Shown here: positions 1 through 8,281 of the stretch, piece by piece
Numbering within the stretch: the first letter of the stretch is position 1
How the letters are laid out: each line of letters starts with the position of its first letter
DNA from: JABDLO01 sp041749255
GTDB taxonomy: Bacteria > Bacteroidota > Bacteroidia > Chitinophagales > Saprospiraceae
NCBI GenBank assembly: GCA_041749255.1
Contig: JBGTBR010000028.1
Coordinates: 62,001 to 126,000, forward strand
Length of the DNA stretch: 64,000 bases
Direction of reading: 5' to 3'
Translations under genes and position numbers: made by a program
The notes under the pieces: model-generated
The model's database searches: none
What the model was told of the DNA's origin: nothing
The model's input: the letters and a program-made list of their open reading frames with translations, nothing else

Positions 1-464
1 AAGAAGACGTGCTCGAAGGTTTTAAAATTGGTGCTGATGATTATATAACAAAACCATTTAACTCAGAAGAGCTTCTTTACAGGATCAAGGCGATACTGAA
101 AAGGGCTAGTGCTAAGGATGAAAAGGAAGCACAAATTAAAGAATTCACAATAGGAGATTATCATTTTAATTACCCCCTAAGGATTTTGACTTATTCAGGG
201 AATGATGACAAAAGCAAAGATAAATTGTCACCTAAGGAGGCTCATTTGCTAAGGATGTTTTGCTTGAGAAAAAATGATGTGCTAACCAGATCCGAAGCTC
301 TTAGCACTATTTGGGGTGAAGATAATTATTTCACTGCCCGTAGTATGGACGTGTTCGTAACGAAACTCAGAAAATACCTGAGCAAGGATGAAAATCTCGA
401 AATTGTTAATATTCATGGAAATGGGTTCCGACTCATCGACAAAAGAGAAGTTGATGTGATGTAA
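1..464 (+). CDS. OmpR/PhoB-type response regulator, C-terminal part (5' end outside window)
   Basis: The reading frame is open to the left edge, so only the C-terminal part is present; the GTG at 9 is an internal valine codon, not a start. The first ~30 residues are the end of a receiver domain: GADDYITKPF contains the conserved Lys of the phosphorylation switch. After a linker comes an OmpR/PhoB winged-helix DNA-binding domain (SPKEAHLLRMF, RSEAL, W, SMDVFVTKLRKYL, IHGNGFRL). This is a two-component transcription factor of the cytoplasm; the cognate kinase probably lies upstream, outside the window. Target genes cannot be read from the sequence. The family call is secure. Confidence 0.93.
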   Translation, partial: EDVLEGFKIGADDYITKPFNSEELLYRIKAILKRASAKDEKEAQIKEFTIGDYHFNYPLRILTYSGNDDKSKDKLSPKEAHLLRMFCLRKNDVLTRSEALSTIWGEDNYFTARSMDVFVTKLRKYLSKDENLEIVNIHGNGFRLIDKREVDVM

Positions 465-885
465 GATGAGCTCCGGCTTAATCATTTTCAACAAAATAAG
501 TATATATGCGACTCTATTGAAGAGTTCAATGTTGTATATGACCTCCCATTTCATTGTAAATACTCAGTTAAAACCCCTCCCCAAAGCTTTGGGGACTTTT
601 GGGGTTAAATATGAATAGCACGGAGTTTCAACCCGGTGGTATATGACAAAACAACTCATTTATACCAGATTTTGAATAGATACAATTCTTTTATAAATCC
701 ACTTTTTAGGTGTGATGACAGAAATCTCCTTTTGTATCGGTTAAAGTAAGTCATCCGGAAAAACTTTATCCATTTAAAGACTTTTCAAATATACTATGTA
801 TTGTCATTCAAAAATGAATTGTATTTATTAATAATGGTATTTAATTGAATATTCATACGATTTATAGGTTTTAAGTTAAATAGAA
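465..885. other. Non-coding region with palindromes and a dispersed repeat
   Basis: No convincing gene is seen here. A perfect 16-bp palindrome (579-594, CCCCAAAGCTTTGGGG) sits inside outer arms AACCCC (572-577) and GGGGTT (601-606); it could end transcription of the response regulator but lacks a T-run. A copy of a repeat shared with 16850-16888 occupies 647-685. The rest is AT-rich and leads into the promoter of the tRNA-like gene. Confidence 0.5.
647..685. repeat. Dispersed ~39-bp repeat, copy 1
   Basis: A 24-base identical core (CAAAACAACTCATTTATACC plus AGAT) is followed by TTGAATAG, a mismatch and TACAA. It matches 16850-16888 with only two substitutions. Both copies are intergenic, in the same orientation, and follow GGGG-CTTT-GGG-like sequence. 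Its nature is unknown; it may be a remnant of a small mobile element. Confidence 0.75.
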
Positions 886-918
886 TTTGCTTTTATGCTC
901 TTTTTGTTGATATATTTG
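886..918 (+). promoter_or_regulatory. Bacteroidota-type promoter of the tRNA-like gene
   Basis: TTTG at 886-889 and TATATTTG at 911-918 match the Bacteroidota consensus for the primary sigma factor (-33 TTTG, -7 TAnnTTTG) with a 21-base spacer. Transcription should start near 922, about 28 bases before the predicted 5' end of the folded RNA. Match to consensus is seen; activity is inferred. Confidence 0.65.
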
Positions 919-949
919 CATTGTATTCGAAAGTGAATTACAATAATAC

Positions 950-1119
950 TGTGAGGTGATGAAAGAGGTAGACATGCCCTCCTGTCTCGGGGGTGGGGAT
1001 AACACAATAAACACAGAATAACGGGTTGACCACTGAAGCCAGCGGGTCAAATTTGACCCGATGGTTAATGTTCTGCTGCTAAGTGCTCCGTGGAGGTTCG
1101 AATCCTTCCCTTACAGCAC
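950..1119 (+). tRNA. tRNA-like RNA, anticodon-position GUC, with giant structured variable arm (identity uncertain)
   Basis: A full cloverleaf can be drawn. Acceptor stem: TGTGAGG (950-956) with CCTTACA (1109-1115), 7 pairs with one G-T. D arm: ATG/CAT (959-961/973-975) with a GGTAGA loop as in tRNA-Leu. Anticodon arm: CCCTC/GGGGG (977-981/989-993), loop CTGTCTC, anticodon GTC. T arm: GGAGG-TTCGAAT-CCTTC (1092-1108). The discriminator is G1116; CCA is not encoded. Between anticodon stem and T stem lie 98 bases (994-1091) that fold as one closed arm: GGGG/CTCC, CAC/GTG, CAGAA/TTCTG, TTGACC/GGTTAA and CGGGTCA-AATT-TGACCCG. The anticodon loop and G73 resemble tRNA-Asp, but U1-A72, U37 and the Leu-type D arm do not. 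It could be an unusual type II tRNA, a decayed tRNA, or a tRNA mimic with a regulatory role. Confidence 0.72.
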
Positions 1120-1176
1120 ATTTCCTGGTTAATAAATACAGGAAATATTAAAATCTCTTCCATATCAATAATAAGA

Positions 1177-1212
1177 AGGCAAATGTGGACATTCCGTATT
1201 TGCCTTTTTTAT
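1177..1212 (+). terminator. Intrinsic terminator of the tRNA-like transcript
   Basis: AAGGCAAATGTGGA (1177-1190) pairs with TCCGTATTTGCCTT (1194-1207) over 14 bp (with G-T pairs) around a CAT loop, followed by TTTTATTTTT. With the promoter at 886-918 this delimits an independent transcription unit of about 290 bases. Confidence 0.85.
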
Positions 1213-1259
1213 TTTTACTTTTACATACCTGCCTTTTTTATAATACCGTTTCTTACATA

Positions 1260-1292
1260 TTGCAAAATCTTTTTAATGTAGCTCTATCTTTA
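1260..1292 (+). promoter_or_regulatory. Possible promoter of the DRTGG/BioD-like gene
   Basis: TTG at 1260-1262 and TATCTTTA at 1285-1292 are one base off the TAnnTTTG consensus, with a 22-base spacer. The predicted transcript would have a leader of only a few bases before the ATG at 1305. Confidence 0.4.
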
Positions 1293-1304
1293 CTTTTTTA
1301 AAAA

Positions 1305-2429
1305 ATGGCAATGAATCCTAATCAGCGAACTCAATACAAAAATATATACGTAGCGGCTACCAGCCAGCATGTCGGTAAAACCACTTCAACATTAGGACTG
1401 GTGTCGGCTTACATGAAAAAAGGCTTAAAAGTAGGATACAGTAAACCTGTAGGTCAAAAATTTCTGGATGTAGCCAATATCAGAGTTGATAAGGATACCT
1501 TGCTTTTTGCAGATCTCATAAATTTTGATATCATTCCTGAAGTTCATAGCCCCGTAATTTTGGGAAAGGGTGCTACACAATTGTACTTGGATGAACCCGG
1601 GGCAGTAGACCTGGATAATATTCTGATCAATGCCAGGATCAAACTGGAAAGTAACAATGAGTTGGTTATTTTCGAAGGAACCGGACACCCCGGTGTAGGT
1701 AGTGTAGCCAATATATCCAATGCAAGAGTGGCTAAACTGATGAATGCTCAGGTGATCATGATTGCCGAAGGAGGAATTGGGAGTACTATCGATATGCTAA
1801 ATATGTGTACTGCTTTATTTAGGGAAGAGGAGGTGCCCATACTAGGAGTGATTATCAATAAAGTGCTACCTGAAAAAATGGAAAGTGTAAGATACTATGT
1901 TGGTAAATGGCTGGATTCCAAAGGTATACGGCTACTTGGTCTTATGCCTTATGACAAATCACTCGCATTCCCATTGTTAGCCGCAGTGTCAAAAGCCGTT
2001 GGAGGAGTAATAACATACAATAGTGAATATGCCGGCAACAAAGTGGAAAGCATATTGGCCGGCTCACTTATTGACCTTCAGGAATTGACTTCTTCACAGG
2101 ATCTACTACTTGTAGTTGACACCAAATCTATCAATGATGCGATCAATAAGATACGATCCATTAGCAAACTCAATGATATTGACTGCCCTCTATCTGGTAT
2201 TGTTGCTACCGGACCCGGAAACATGGATGGAGAAACACTGACCTATATAGAGGAAAATAAGATTCCTTTGGTCAGGACTAATCTCGATACTTACGGTGCA
2301 GTGATTAAGATAAGTAAGATTGAAGTTAAAATCAACAGGAGCACGCCCTGGAAAATCCAAAAAGCAATTAAACTGATAGAGGAGAATATTGATCTGGATG
2401 AAATAATTGAAGCGGCTAAATATCGATAA
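1305..2429 (+). CDS. BioD-like P-loop ATPase with DRTGG domain
   Basis: 374 residues. The N-terminal half is a dethiobiotin-synthetase/CobB-type P-loop domain: ATSQHVGKTT (about 18-27) is the Walker A motif, followed by GYSKPVGQ and EGTGHPGVGS. The C-terminal half (about 215-330) matches the DRTGG domain found in the long form of phosphotransacetylase and in some CBS-domain proteins. The arrangement equals COG0857, the N-terminal module of long Pta, but without the catalytic phosphotransacetylase domain. The substrate is unknown; it is presumably cytoplasmic. It stands alone with a short leader and no acetate-kinase or biotin gene nearby, so context does not assign a pathway. A true BioD is unlikely because of the DRTGG domain and length. 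Confidence 0.85.
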   Translation: MAMNPNQRTQYKNIYVAATSQHVGKTTSTLGLVSAYMKKGLKVGYSKPVGQKFLDVANIRVDKDTLLFADLINFDIIPEVHSPVILGKGATQLYLDEPGAVDLDNILINARIKLESNNELVIFEGTGHPGVGSVANISNARVAKLMNAQVIMIAEGGIGSTIDMLNMCTALFREEEVPILGVIINKVLPEKMESVRYYVGKWLDSKGIRLLGLMPYDKSLAFPLLAAVSKAVGGVITYNSEYAGNKVESILAGSLIDLQELTSSQDLLLVVDTKSINDAINKIRSISKLNDIDCPLSGIVATGPGNMDGETLTYIEENKIPLVRTNLDTYGAVIKISKIEVKINRSTPWKIQKAIKLIEENIDLDEIIEAAKYR

Positions 2430-2603
2430 AATCCCTTTGTATGTTACTCTGGATGTTCATAAATACCTAACTTATTAGTTGAATTTGCCTTCCATAAATA
2501 TTCTTCAATGGGTTGAATATTTTCCACCAATAAAGTAACTTCAAAAAATAAAATAACTTTTCTTTGCTTTTGAATAATTATAGAAGCAAACAGTCCTATT
2601 TGT

Positions 2604-4826
2604 ATGCAATTCATAGGCAGAATCTTGTTGTTACTCATAATGATCACTCCGGTCTTAACCATAGGGCAAGATTCTTCATTTCCCGATCGATCTTATAACA
2701 TTTTGAAAATTGATGTACCTGTTTTTATAGATGGGAGATTGAGTGAGGAGATTTGGGAGAAAGTGGATCATATGGGATATTTTTATCAATATTTTCCGGA
2801 AGATTCGGTCCGTGCAGTAATGGATACGGAAATCCGTATGGTTTATGATGATGATGCACTTTATATTAGTGTTATTTGCAAGACTATCGGAGATTATTAT
2901 GTAACTCCATCTTTAAAACGTGATTTTCGTGCAAGTGGAAATGATAACATCACATTCATTTTTGATGCTTTTAATGATGGAGCAAATGCTTTTTTCTTTG
3001 GAATAAATCCATTTGGTGTTATGAGAGAGGGTCTCATTTCAAATGGCGGTCAGGAGTTAAGTGATTTTTCTGTCAATTGGGATAATAAATGGTCCAGTGC
3101 AACATCTATAGGAAATAAGCAGTGGATAGCTGAAATTCGCATTCCCTTTTCCACATTTCGCTTTAATAATGGAACAACGAAGTGGCGGTTTAATTCTTAC
3201 AGGTTTGATATGCAAAGCAATGAAAGATCTACCTATGTCAGAATTCCCAGAAATCAGTGGATTTTTTCATTGGCATATATGGCAGATCTAGAGTGGCAGG
3301 AACCCCTTACTGGAAGTGGTACCAGCATGTCCGTTATACCTTATATTGCATCTGGAGTATCAAAGAATTTTGCAGCGGGAACCCCAGTACAGAGAAATCT
3401 GGCTATTGGAGGTGATTTTAAGGTAACACTGACTCCGGGGTTAAATTTGGACTTGACGGTAAACCCGGATTTTTCGCAAGTAGAAGTAGATCAACAGATT
3501 ACAGATCTGAGTAGATTTGAAATATTCTTTCCTGAAAGGCGTCAGTTTTTTCTGGAAAACGCTGATCTGTTCAGTAGTTTTGGCTCTGAAAGGATCAATC
3601 CGTTCTTTAGCCGACGTATAGGCGTGGCTATTGACACCCTCACCGGGACACCAGTTCAAAACACCATATATGCAGGTGCCAGGCTTAGTGGTAAATTGAG
3701 TGAAAATTGGCGTGTTGGTCTACTGACTATGCAAACTGCCAGAGAAGATGATTTTCAGCTTCCCGGTTATAATTTTTCCGTTGCATCCCTTCAAAGAAAA
3801 TTTGGATCCCGGTCGTTTGGAGGTATTATCTTGGTCAATAAACAAAACTTCGGAAGCGAGACCGGTTTAACCAATGATTTTAATAGAGTTGTCGGTTTGG
3901 ATTATACCCTGGCGACTTCGGATAATAGATGGTTTGGAAAATGTTTTATACATAGAAGTTTTACCGGAGGATCAAAGGGCAATGACTGGACTCATGGACT
4001 CAGGATATCGAGACTAAAAAAGAGGTATCAGATGGATTGGAATCATGAGTGGGTGGGTGAAGACTATAATGCCGAAGTAGGATTTGTACAAAGAAAAGGC
4101 TACAAGCGCATTAATCCAGAAGCTAAATTATTTTATTATTCTCCTGCAGGTTTCTTCAATCAACATGGCCCGGTTATCGGATTGGAACAAATATGGCAAT
4201 CGGGTTTTGGAATGACAGACCAACGGATTTATGCGGGGTACAGAATATCGGGTTCGGACAATTCTGAATTTTCTTTGTTATTGAACCGCGAATATATTTT
4301 CCTGTTTAGTGATTTTGATCCCACTGGAACCGGATCTACTCCTTTATTGAACGGAACTGACTACACGTATACCTATGTAGTCGGAGGATATAGCTCTGAT
4401 CAGAGTAAGACTCTATTCTATAATGTGAGCCCCTTTTTAGGTCACTATTTTAGTGGTAAACGTTTGGGAGTTTCAGGCGACCTTAACTACCGGTGGCAAC
4501 CCTTTGCAGTATTTGGGTTAAGATATGATTATAACTATTTTGACATGGAATATCTGCCTAAACATAAATCTACTATACTTCTTGGTCCCAATATTGAATT
4601 GACTTTAAGTCGGAAACTATTTATAAATACTTTTGTACAGTATAATAGTCAATCTGAAAATACAAATATCAATTTACGATTGCAATGGAGATTTGCCCCT
4701 GTTTCTGATTTCTTTCTGGTGTGGACAGAAAATTATTTTTCATCCGGTGACCCATCCGATAGGTTTGTATTCGATATTGTAAATCGATCATTGGTAGCCA
4801 AAGTGACCTATTGGTTAAATATATAA
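2604..4826 (+). CDS. DUF5916 outer-membrane protein with CBM9-like N-terminal domain
   Basis: 740 residues with a Sec signal peptide (hydrophobic stretch about 5-20, cleavage near TIGQ). Residues ~35-190 form a carbohydrate-binding family 9-like domain (FIDGRLSEEIWEKV, RMVYDDDALYISV, AEIRIPFSTFRF). The remainder (~240-740) is the DUF5916 region: alternating strands with many aromatic residues, ending in a Tyr/Trp-rich strand, consistent with an outer-membrane beta-barrel. The VDQQITDLSRFEIFFPERRQ block is typical of the family. The function of DUF5916 proteins is not established; binding or uptake of glycans or peptides is a guess. It lies 88 bases upstream of another outer-membrane receptor in the same direction, so the two may be co-expressed. 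Confidence 0.85.
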   Translation: MQFIGRILLLLIMITPVLTIGQDSSFPDRSYNILKIDVPVFIDGRLSEEIWEKVDHMGYFYQYFPEDSVRAVMDTEIRMVYDDDALYISVICKTIGDYYVTPSLKRDFRASGNDNITFIFDAFNDGANAFFFGINPFGVMREGLISNGGQELSDFSVNWDNKWSSATSIGNKQWIAEIRIPFSTFRFNNGTTKWRFNSYRFDMQSNERSTYVRIPRNQWIFSLAYMADLEWQEPLTGSGTSMSVIPYIASGVSKNFAAGTPVQRNLAIGGDFKVTLTPGLNLDLTVNPDFSQVEVDQQITDLSRFEIFFPERRQFFLENADLFSSFGSERINPFFSRRIGVAIDTLTGTPVQNTIYAGARLSGKLSENWRVGLLTMQTAREDDFQLPGYNFSVASLQRKFGSRSFGGIILVNKQNFGSETGLTNDFNRVVGLDYTLATSDNRWFGKCFIHRSFTGGSKGNDWTHGLRISRLKKRYQMDWNHEWVGEDYNAEVGFVQRKGYKRINPEAKLFYYSPAGFFNQHGPVIGLEQIWQSGFGMTDQRIYAGYRISGSDNSEFSLLLNREYIFLFSDFDPTGTGSTPLLNGTDYTYTYVVGGYSSDQSKTLFYNVSPFLGHYFSGKRLGVSGDLNYRWQPFAVFGLRYDYNYFDMEYLPKHKSTILLGPNIELTLSRKLFINTFVQYNSQSENTNINLRLQWRFAPVSDFFLVWTENYFSSGDPSDRFVFDIVNRSLVAKVTYWLNI

Positions 4827-4889
4827 GACATTTGTAGAGAATATACCCTTTCTGATCTAAATAGCACAACTCCTGTCTTATTTCGTTGT

Positions 4890-4897
4890 TAGTTTTG
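4890..4897 (+). promoter_or_regulatory. Possible -7 element of the beta-barrel receptor gene
   Basis: TAGTTTTG matches TAnnTTTG 18 bases before the ATG at 4915. No good -33 TTG is seen at the expected distance, so this is a weak call. Confidence 0.3.
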
Positions 4898-4914
4898 TAG
4901 TTGTAAATTATGCC

Positions 4915-7392
4915 ATGAAGAAAATACATTTTACATTACTGTTGCTGCTGATTGTCAATGTGGGTATAGCCCAATTTCCCTTCCCGGGAGGAGCCAAATC
5001 CGGTATAAAAGGAAAAATTGTCGGAACTTTATTGGATTCTATCACAAATGAAACCATTCCTTTTGCATCAGTAGTACTGAAAAAAGCAGGAAGTGATAAA
5101 ATTTTAGATGGAGTGATAAGTGATGATTCCGGTCAGTTCAGGTTTAGTGATACCCAGATTGGAAAATACGATATCTATATTAGCTTTCTCGGTTACGAAG
5201 AAAAAACCTTGAAAGGTGTTGAAACTACCGGACAAAATCCTGATATTGACCTGGGTACTATTCTTATATTAACCAATGCTCTCCTTCTGGATGAAGTGCA
5301 GATCACTGAAGAGAGATCCCTGGTGGAGAATCAGGTTGACAAACTTGTGTTTAATGCTGAGCAAGATGCATCACTTGCTGGTGGAGATGCTACGGATGTA
5401 TTGAGAAAGGTGCCTACCCTTTCGGTAGATTTAGATGGAAATGTTTCACTGAGAGGCTCTCAAAATGTCCAGATACTGATAAATGGTAAACCATCAGGAA
5501 TGTTTTCCAGCAATGTGGCTGATGCCCTCAGAATGTTTCCGGCAGATCAGATAAAGAGAGTTGAAGTCATTACGTCACCATCAGCCAAATATGATGGTGA
5601 AGGAAGTGCAGGCATCATTAACATAGTAACCAAGAAAGATCAACTAGAGGGCATTGCCGGTAATATAAATACATCAATTGGTAATATTCAAAACAATGCC
5701 AATTTTGGTTTAAATGCAGGAAAAGGTAGATTTGGGCTGACTACAAATGGGGGTGTTTTTTATTCAAGGCCGGTAAATGCGATCAATGAATTTTACCGGG
5801 AGCAAACCATAGGTGGCTCTACCAGTGTAATAGAAACTGAGGGCAACAATCGCACATCGCGATTGGGTTTCAATGGCTCCTTGAATGCTTTTTATGACTT
5901 TAATGCATACCACGCCATCAATACATCTGTAAGTCTAAGGGGATTTGGATTCAACACTGACGGTTCTATTCAGGGTCGGGTTGAAGATGAAATTCGAAAC
6001 TTTATGGATAATTATAATAGAGACAATGAAGGGAGCACCTTGAATTCAGGCTTCGATTGGTCTTCTGATTACACGATGAAGTTTCCTGGAAAAGAAGGCC
6101 GGGAGCTGGTTTTTGGTTACCAATTAATCGGAAATGTAAATAATCAGGATTTTACATTTACAGAAATACACGACAATCCAATTTTAAATAGAAATGAGCA
6201 ACAGGACAATGAGGGTCTTAATCTGGAGTCTACCTTACAAATTGATTATACCCATCCTTTTACTGCTGCCAGTAAACTCGAAGTGGGTGCAAAAGGAATT
6301 ATCAGAGACATAGATAGTGATTACCGCTTTAACATTTTTAATGAAAGTACCGGGGATTATGTCACAGATCAGTTGCGCTCCAATCTATTTTTTTATGATC
6401 AGGATGTATATTCTGCCTATGCAAATATGACAACCATAATTAGAAAAAAGTATTCACTGGTTACCGGTCTACGTTATGAACGTACTGACATAGCAGGGTT
6501 ATTTCAGCAGGGAGAAGGTCAGTTCAGTAACGGGTATAATAGCTTTTTACCAAACATTACTATTGCCAGAAATTTAAAAAACTTCAGAACTCTTAAATTG
6601 AGTTACAACCGACGAATCCAAAGGCCTTCACTCAGATTTGTCAACCCCTTTAATAATTCAGTTGAAATATACAACCAAACAGTTGGAAACCCATTTCTTA
6701 ATCCGGAATTGGTCGACCAGTTAGAATTATCATATAATTTTAATTTTAAGGGCTTTTCAGTTTTTGCCTCTGCTTATCACAGAATCACCACAGATATCAT
6801 TGAACAAATAGTCGGTGATGTTAATGGGATTTCCATTAATTCATTTGATAATGTGGGAACCAACCATTCCACCGGGCTTAATTTTTTTACCAGTAAAAAT
6901 ATAAGCTCTTTGACCGTAAGAGGAGGTGGAAACTTCTTTTTATATAATGGATCTGGCGTCGTAAATAATGAAAGGTTAAATACCAAGAGCTTTCAATACA
7001 ATCTCTTTTTTAATGGTGATTTAAAAATTTCAGGATCCATAAAAATGGACTTTTTTGGGTTTTTCAGAGCGCCAAATCAAAGTTTGCAGGGTATTACACC
7101 CGCATTCTCTATATGGGGCTTTGGTATTAGAAAAGATTTTAAAAATTCAGGAATTGGTATCAGAGTGATCCAGCCCCAGAGAGCCAATCAGGATTTTTAT
7201 TCAGAATTGCAAGGACCTAACTTTGTACAGACCAGTTTGTTTAGCGTACCATTTCGTTCTATAGGTATCAATTACCGGTATAAATTTGGAAAAGTGGACT
7301 TCAAAGAGCGAAAATCCAAAGTCACCAATAAAGATCTTAAAGAAGGTGGGGATGCGATGCAACAAGGAGGAGGAAACAACAGTGGGAATTAA
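4915..7392 (+). CDS. Outer-membrane beta-barrel receptor (TonB-receptor-like, PF14905 type)
   Basis: 825 residues with a signal peptide (1 to ~20, ending GIAQ). Residues ~31-115 form a carboxypeptidase-D-like regulatory domain (IVGTLLDS, PFASVVLKK, GYEEKTL). A plug domain follows at ~130-225 (LRKVPTLSVDLDGNVSLRG, VQILINGKPSG, VEVITSPSAKYDGEGSAGIINIVTKK). Residues ~250-800 form the barrel, with LRYERTDIAG and FVNPFNNSVEIYNQTVGNPFLNPE typical of the outer membrane beta-barrel family PF14905. These proteins share the SusC/TonB-receptor plan but usually have no SusD partner, and none is present here. The ligand is unknown. The C-terminus is low-complexity Gly/Asn (GGGNNSGN). A strong hairpin follows the gene. 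Confidence 0.9.
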   Translation: MKKIHFTLLLLLIVNVGIAQFPFPGGAKSGIKGKIVGTLLDSITNETIPFASVVLKKAGSDKILDGVISDDSGQFRFSDTQIGKYDIYISFLGYEEKTLKGVETTGQNPDIDLGTILILTNALLLDEVQITEERSLVENQVDKLVFNAEQDASLAGGDATDVLRKVPTLSVDLDGNVSLRGSQNVQILINGKPSGMFSSNVADALRMFPADQIKRVEVITSPSAKYDGEGSAGIINIVTKKDQLEGIAGNINTSIGNIQNNANFGLNAGKGRFGLTTNGGVFYSRPVNAINEFYREQTIGGSTSVIETEGNNRTSRLGFNGSLNAFYDFNAYHAINTSVSLRGFGFNTDGSIQGRVEDEIRNFMDNYNRDNEGSTLNSGFDWSSDYTMKFPGKEGRELVFGYQLIGNVNNQDFTFTEIHDNPILNRNEQQDNEGLNLESTLQIDYTHPFTAASKLEVGAKGIIRDIDSDYRFNIFNESTGDYVTDQLRSNLFFYDQDVYSAYANMTTIIRKKYSLVTGLRYERTDIAGLFQQGEGQFSNGYNSFLPNITIARNLKNFRTLKLSYNRRIQRPSLRFVNPFNNSVEIYNQTVGNPFLNPELVDQLELSYNFNFKGFSVFASAYHRITTDIIEQIVGDVNGISINSFDNVGTNHSTGLNFFTSKNISSLTVRGGGNFFLYNGSGVVNNERLNTKSFQYNLFFNGDLKISGSIKMDFFGFFRAPNQSLQGITPAFSIWGFGIRKDFKNSGIGIRVIQPQRANQDFYSELQGPNFVQTSLFSVPFRSIGINYRYKFGKVDFKERKSKVTNKDLKEGGDAMQQGGGNNSGN

Positions 7393-7500
7393 TCAATAGT
7401 AACTATCAGCATTACCCATTATTGAAAATGGTGTCATGCACGGTATTGAAAATGTATAAGTGAGAGTAAATACCGATCTAACCTTTAAGTATTCATTTTC

Positions 7501-7532
7501 GCGAATGGCTTCATTGACAGGAAGCCATTTGC
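7501..7532 (+). terminator. Terminator-like hairpin after the receptor gene
   Basis: GCGAATGGCTTC (7501-7512) pairs over 12 bp with GAAGCCATTTGC (7521-7532) around an 8-base loop, followed by ATTTTGT. The T-run is weak, so it may stabilise the mRNA end rather than terminate. Confidence 0.6.
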
Positions 7533-7678
7533 ATTTTGTATGAAAACCTAATCTTTAATTTAGATGGATTCAAGAACAATTATTTCATATTAATACATTA
7601 TCTTTTCTCAGTAATGATGTAACTGTTCAAGTGAAAATGAAGATGGAAAAACAACAATCATAGTATTAAAAACAAGAA

Positions 7679-7707
7679 TAGCTTCCTTTGACTATGCAGG
7701 GAAGCTA
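7679..7707 (-). terminator. Probable rpsU terminator
   Basis: TAGCTTCC (7679-7686) and GGAAGCTA (7700-7707) form an 8-bp stem. On the minus strand it is followed by TTCTTGTTTTT. It sits 28 bases past the rpsU stop. Confidence 0.55.
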
Positions 7708-7734
7708 AATGGAGTGTTTATATATTTGGGTATA

Positions 7735-7923
7735 TTACTGGCCTCCGAAATTCTTTTGCCGATACATAGCACTCAAAACCTCATTGCGTCTTTTGACTGA
7801 AGGCTTTTCAAAATTTCTTCTTTTTCTCAATTCTTTGATCAATCCAATAGACTGAAATTTTCTTTTATACCTCTTCAGTGCCCTGTCTATGGATTCGTCG
7901 TCTTTAACATTAATTATCAACAT
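7735..7923 (-). CDS. rpsU: 30S ribosomal protein bS21
   Basis: 62 residues starting MLIINVKDDESIDRAL and continuing with ALKRYKRKF and LRKRRNFEKPSVKRR, the basic signature of bS21. The in-frame TTG ten codons upstream would add an unrelated hydrophobic piece, so the ATG at 7923 is the start. bS21 binds the 30S platform next to the 3' end of 16S rRNA and influences anti-Shine-Dalgarno access in Bacteroidota. It is a single-gene unit with its own promoter and terminator. The leader (about 21 bases) has no purine-rich Shine-Dalgarno sequence. Confidence 0.95.
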   Translation of the reverse strand: MLIINVKDDESIDRALKRYKRKFQSIGLIKELRKRRNFEKPSVKRRNEVLSAMYRQKNFGGQ

Positions 7924-7950
7924 AAAAAAGTAATTTATTTTTTGGAAACG

Positions 7951-7981
7951 CAAAGATAAATCAAGAGTCTCATATGTGCAA
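7951..7981 (-). promoter_or_regulatory. rpsU promoter
   Basis: On the minus strand TTG (7981-7979), a 20-base spacer and TATCTTTG (7958-7951) match the Bacteroidota -33/-7 consensus. The start of transcription should be near 7944. Confidence 0.6.
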
Positions 7982-8281
7982 TAAGTTTTTCATTTTTTTG
8001 TGAAGGATGTAAATAAAGTGGATTTGGAAAAGGATAGGTTCGAAAATTCTCAATCATTTTTCTTGCATCCCTTCCCAGGAAGTTTTTTTGCATAACCTTG
8101 ATGGGTGTCTCAATTAACTATAATATTTGAATAAATTTAACATAAAGTTAAATTTATAAATAAATTAATGCGTTGATAAACAAAAATATATTATTTAATA
8201 ATATTTTTCCACAGATAAATTGAATAAATATATTTAACTTTGAGTATAAATTTTAATCATCACTAATTAAATTGCATTGCC
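7982..8281. other. AT-rich divergent intergenic region between rpsU and the acyl-CoA dehydrogenase gene
   Basis: No gene is seen. On the plus strand TAACTTTG at 8235-8242 is a perfect -7 match 40 bases before the acyl-CoA dehydrogenase ATG. The long AT-only stretch at 8120-8235 could act as an UP-like element. Confidence 0.45.
8235..8242 (+). promoter_or_regulatory. -7 element of the acyl-CoA dehydrogenase gene
   Basis: TAACTTTG fits TAnnTTTG exactly; transcription would start near 8249. The nearest upstream TTG (8219-8221) is too close to be a standard -33 box. Confidence 0.45.

Larger units (their letters stand above)
7393..7734. other. Convergent intergenic region with two hairpins
   Basis: No coding potential is seen. 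It holds a terminator-like hairpin for the receptor gene (7501-7532) and one for rpsU on the other strand (7679-7707). Confidence 0.6.

Noticed and set aside
950..1119. Group I intron in a tRNA gene
   Set aside because: The anticodon loop is contiguous and the extra 98 bases lie at the variable-arm position, fold as a closed arm, and are far shorter than known group I introns.
950..1212. tmRNA (ssrA)
   Set aside because: There is a full D arm and anticodon arm, no tag-peptide frame, and the length is about half of a tmRNA.
1090..1281. 63-codon open frame over the 3' end of the tRNA-like gene
   Set aside because: It lies across the T arm and the terminator hairpin; its composition is hydrophobic noise from T-rich DNA.
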